DNA from: Phytopythium helicoides
Taxonomy: Eukaryota; Oomycota; Peronosporomycetes; Pythiales; Pythiaceae
Reading direction: 5' to 3'
Assembly (NCBI GenBank): GCA_024867545.1
Contig: JANFNE010000023.1
Coordinates: forward strand, 62,001-126,000
Length of the DNA: 64,000 nt
Positions 61,147-64,000 of the stretch are shown here, piece by piece (positions within the stretch are counted from its first letter, which is position 1; every line of letters begins with the position of its first letter). The notes beneath the pieces are model-generated. The model saw nothing but the letters and a program-made list of their open reading frames with translations, searched no databases and was not told where the DNA came from. A program made the position numbers and the translations under genes.

Positions 61147-64000
61147 TTACTTCGTTTGGTGGCGGATGAAGCGCATTGAAAGCAAAATGAGCAGCGGGAA
61201 GAGCACGAGGTACCCGAGGTCAACACCTGTACCCAGCCAGATCTCATTGTGCTTCATGAGAAACACACTTTCCACGTACTGCTTGATGGTCACCCCTGGT
61301 GGAAGTGTCGGCGGTGCATTCTGCAGTGGATGGCACCCGAGGTTGTCGCTGTTGATGTCGGCCGGGCAGTCGCAAAAGATAACAGCCGAGAGTACAGCTA
61401 GCACGTACTTCTGTGGCAGCGCGTGGTAGATCCAACTGTAGACTAACGGAAATGCAGACCCAGGGGGATTGAAACCCATATGAACCATAATAATCGATAG
61501 GCACATCATTCCAACCCCTGCAGCCGCTTCCAAGCTGGGCAAAGCAAACACCAAAAGTTGCCCGAGGTGTGCGTGAAGCAGGATGGTAATGGTGTAGAAT
61601 ACCCAGAATACGAAGAACTCGTAGACTCCCGAGAATCCAACCGACGGAAAGAAAATCGACGTGAACAACAGCGAGCTAAACATCGCATACGGTACCTCAA
61701 CGACTATGAGGGATACGAAGTACCAGAAAGCGTTGTATGTCTGCGAGTCACGCTCGCGGTAGAAAGCTGCACGGCCGTTGAAAGTCACAGGTCGAATGCT
61801 CACCAAATTCACAACTCCGACGAAGATGATCGTCATAAAAAGCATACCAACGCCTGAATTGACACCCTGATACGTCTGGTACTCTGCACCAGCAAAGAGG
61901 ACAGCAAAAATGATAGTTGTCACAATCGAGACAATGAATCGAGTAATGTTGTGCTCGGGGTTGCGCCAGTACGATCGGAAGAAGCGCTGCAGCAGAAATC
62001 TCAGCTGAGTCGTATTGCTGGCAGCTCGTTTTGAGTCGAACTCCAATGGAGGCAGCGAATCAGATGGAATCGTCACGCCTTCACGTTTCAAGTCGGACTT
62101 CAAACGTGCTTTCAAAGAGCTACGCTCAAACAAACCGACAAAGTCGATCTTCGAGGAGGAAACATCACCGTTGTCCGAGTCACTGCCGCTTCCCCTGCCG
62201 CTGCTACCACTCTCGTCACCACCACCACCACTCACACCAGCACCAATCACGTCCAACATCCACGCAGCAGGATTGTACCCGTCACGAAGCTTCGGCACAC
62301 CCTCGATCGACTCAAAGTACGAAATCATCTCGCGAGCATCGTCCTTGAGATCGCCAAAGAATACCGTCTCGCCGCCACGCTTCAGCAGCAACAAGTTGTC
62401 GAACACCTGGAAGACCTCGAACGACGGCTGATGGATCGTGCACACGACGGTGCGACCCGTGTCCGCCACCTTGCGTACGCCGTCCATGATGTGTTTGGCT
62501 GCACGCGCGTCCAGACCACTGGTCGGCTCATCCAAGAAGAGTACACTCGGTTGCGCAGCCAACTCCACGCCGATCGTCAAGCGCTTCAGCTGCTCCATGG
62601 AACTACCTCGGATGATCTTGTCGGCGATGGGAGACAGATCGAGCAGCTCCAGACACTCGTTCACGGCGTCCAGCTTGTGGCTGTCGGGGACGTCGGCGCC
62701 TTGACGCAAGAACGCGCTGAATGTCAGTGCCTCTCGGAACGTCGCTGCATCCGAATGCACGTCCATCTGCTCACAGTATCCCGTGCATCGTCGGATGGCG
62801 AGATCCGTGGCGGGGTACCCGTTGAGTAGTATTTGTCCCTGGATCTTGCCTCCGGTCTTGCGTCCGGCGATGACGTCCATGAGGGTGGTTTTTCCAGCTC
62901 CGGACGATCCCATGAGTGCTGTGATGGTTTTCGGGAGTGCGTATCCGCTGACTCCCTTGAGGAGGTCGATGGACTGTTTGGGCTTCTTAGGGTCGGGGAC
63001 GGAGTACCATAGGTCTGTGAACGCGACGGTGACCGGTTGAACGACGTGGTGGGAGTTGATGTGGACGTTTACTGGAACGATAGCAGACGTGATCAATGTC
63101 GATGTTTGCTGCTTCGGAGTTGTGATCTGTTGGAAATCCGCGTCGCTAGTGGTAACTGAGCTCTCATTCGTGTCGGTTGTCGTGGTACTGTTTTTGTTGT
63201 TCCCGATGTGAACGTGTTCAGGCGCTTCAAATCGTCGGTATTCTAGCGCGAAATACGTTAAAGTCATGAAGACAGCATAAGTGATCACCAAGTAGCCCAG
63301 TCCAGCCCAAATCCAAATCTTGTCGGAGGGAATATCGTACGAAGAGAGGAGATATTCGCCCATAGTCGTGCCATGCATTGAGCAGTAGTCAATCCCGTTG
63401 TAGACACACACATCGATCGACTCATGGCGCATCTGAAGCACGGCCATTCCGCGGAAAATCCACGCAATTGGATTCGCCCAGTACAACCAGATGAGGTAGA
63501 CTGGAATGTGGCCCTTGGTGACCACAAATCCGCTGAATATGACGTAGACCAAGACTGAGAGCATACCCAAAGGCTCTGCTACCCTGGTGCTGGGGCTAAT
63601 AGACGCGACAACGAAAAACCACGATGAAAATGTCAGATTCGCCAGGAAGAGGAAGAGCTCGAACAAGAAAAAGCTTCCAGCAACAGGCACAAAGCCACAC
63701 ATCCAGTAGATGAGTGTTCCACACACAATTGTCTCGAATGTAACGAGAGGAAGCTGGCAAATCTGATTAGCGACAAGATATGACGAAGTGTGGTAGAAGT
63801 TTGCGCCACGTTGCTTGTAGAAGATATTTCGAGTAGCCATGAATGCTGGACTCTCATTTGAGCGGCCGATTGCGAGAAAAATGGCTGTAACAAAAGTCAC
63901 ACCGAAGACAACCTGGACTTTGGTTGGGTCGAACTGGTAATAGAGCGACCCGTAGAGCAATCCCACGATAAGAACGGTAACAGCTCTTGCAAGCATGTAC
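61147..64000 (-). CDS. Full-size PDR (ABCG) efflux pump, complete copy 3, cut by window edge
   Basis: The visible 949 residues cover TMD1 (from MLARAVTVLIVGLLYGSLYY-type span 1), the NBD1-NBD2 linker, NBD2 and TMD2; NBD1 and the start lie beyond 64000. TMD1 is close to that of the pump at 46799 (YNGIDYCSMHGTTMGEYLLS shared). NBD2 has GSSGAGKTTLMD, MEQLKRLTIGVEL and VLFLDEPTSGLD, again nearly identical at DNA level to the other copies. TMD2 differs more (AGAEYQTYQGVNSGVGMLFM, FVGVVNLVSIRPVTFNGRAA). The last loop has CPADINSDNLGCHPLQ. The frame is intact to the stop at 61147. Function is presumably export of hydrophobic compounds at the plasma membrane. Confidence 0.9.
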   Translation of the reverse strand, partial: YMLARAVTVLIVGLLYGSLYYQFDPTKVQVVFGVTFVTAIFLAIGRSNESPAFMATRNIFYKQRGANFYHTSSYLVANQICQLPLVTFETIVCGTLIYWMCGFVPVAGSFFLFELFLFLANLTFSSWFFVVASISPSTRVAEPLGMLSVLVYVIFSGFVVTKGHIPVYLIWLYWANPIAWIFRGMAVLQMRHESIDVCVYNGIDYCSMHGTTMGEYLLSSYDIPSDKIWIWAGLGYLVITYAVFMTLTYFALEYRRFEAPEHVHIGNNKNSTTTTDTNESSVTTSDADFQQITTPKQQTSTLITSAIVPVNVHINSHHVVQPVTVAFTDLWYSVPDPKKPKQSIDLLKGVSGYALPKTITALMGSSGAGKTTLMDVIAGRKTGGKIQGQILLNGYPATDLAIRRCTGYCEQMDVHSDAATFREALTFSAFLRQGADVPDSHKLDAVNECLELLDLSPIADKIIRGSSMEQLKRLTIGVELAAQPSVLFLDEPTSGLDARAAKHIMDGVRKVADTGRTVVCTIHQPSFEVFQVFDNLLLLKRGGETVFFGDLKDDAREMISYFESIEGVPKLRDGYNPAAWMLDVIGAGVSGGGGDESGSSGRGSGSDSDNGDVSSSKIDFVGLFERSSLKARLKSDLKREGVTIPSDSLPPLEFDSKRAASNTTQLRFLLQRFFRSYWRNPEHNITRFIVSIVTTIIFAVLFAGAEYQTYQGVNSGVGMLFMTIIFVGVVNLVSIRPVTFNGRAAFYRERDSQTYNAFWYFVSLIVVEVPYAMFSSLLFTSIFFPSVGFSGVYEFFVFWVFYTITILLHAHLGQLLVFALPSLEAAAGVGMMCLSIIMVHMGFNPPGSAFPLVYSWIYHALPQKYVLAVLSAVIFCDCPADINSDNLGCHPLQNAPPTLPPGVTIKQYVESVFLMKHNEIWLGTGVDLGYLVLFPLLILLSMRFIRHQTK
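62231..63052 (-). repeat. Homogenised NBD2 block in PDR copy 3
   Basis: Counterpart of 47888-48740 with a few substitutions (for example MKPKQS to KKPKQS). Similarity ends at the SHHVV codons on the 5' side. Confidence 0.75.

Noticed and set aside
1..64000. CRISPR arrays, rRNA or tRNA genes, bacterial operons
   Set aside because: No regular short repeats with spacers, no rRNA-like blocks, no tRNA cloverleaf recognised by eye, and gene structure is eukaryotic.
1..64000. RXLR or Crinkler effector genes
   Set aside because: No secreted ORF with an RXLR-EER or LxLFLAK motif was found; the one clear signal peptide belongs to the peroxidase.

Overview
The window looks like nuclear DNA of an oomycete of the Pythium/Phytophthora type (inference). 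Genes are compact and mostly intronless. The few introns I could reconstruct are short (54-79 nt), and most have GTRNGT-like donors. A TCATTTCCCAAT initiator-like site precedes one gene. Several families are of kinds I associate with oomycetes: full-size PDR (ABCG) pumps, hexose transporters, SHAQKY MYB factors, and multi-pass proteins that lead into leucine-rich repeats (LRRs). I saw no rRNA, tRNA, CRISPR array or prokaryotic operon.

Layout. 0-8.3 kb: a four-exon membrane/LRR-type gene, a five-exon ubiquitin-like gene, a broken member of an unknown LRR-like family (copy A, in-frame stop), a heme-thiolate peroxidase and a SHAQKY MYB gene. 8.5-13.4 kb: two Sec1/Munc18 genes, VPS33 and VPS45, on either side of a DUF4833-like gene. 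14-34.6 kb: a mosaic of duplicated genes: LRR-like copies B, C and D, a second peroxidase, a truncated and a complete aldo-keto reductase, two near-identical membrane proteins in opposite orientation, an amino-acid permease, a P450, and two opposed copies of a dispersed repeat. 35.9-39.8 kb: two convergent hexose-transporter-type genes, one canonical and one that has lost key motifs. 40-42.7 kb: no gene seen. 42.7-64 kb: a PDR cluster with one 5'-truncated frameshifted copy, two complete pumps and one cut by the window edge. It is interrupted by an LRR gene and by an FHA-CHAT-STAND ATPase gene.

Functionally the window mixes housekeeping endolysosomal fusion factors (VPS33, VPS45) with environment-facing genes: efflux pumps, sugar and amino-acid uptake, P450, peroxidases and a reductase. 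Much of the second group is being duplicated and homogenised. About 0.85 kb encoding the second nucleotide-binding domain is nearly identical in four PDR copies whose other parts differ, which points to gene conversion. The most unusual single gene is at 58058-60790. It appears to join an FHA phosphopeptide-binding domain, a CHAT caspase-like protease with an intact His/Cys pair, and a STAND-type ATPase. That is a sensor-switch-protease layout like those of cell-death or immune complexes.

All calls come from reading the sequence. No database search, alignment program or expression data was available, so family names rest on recognised motifs.
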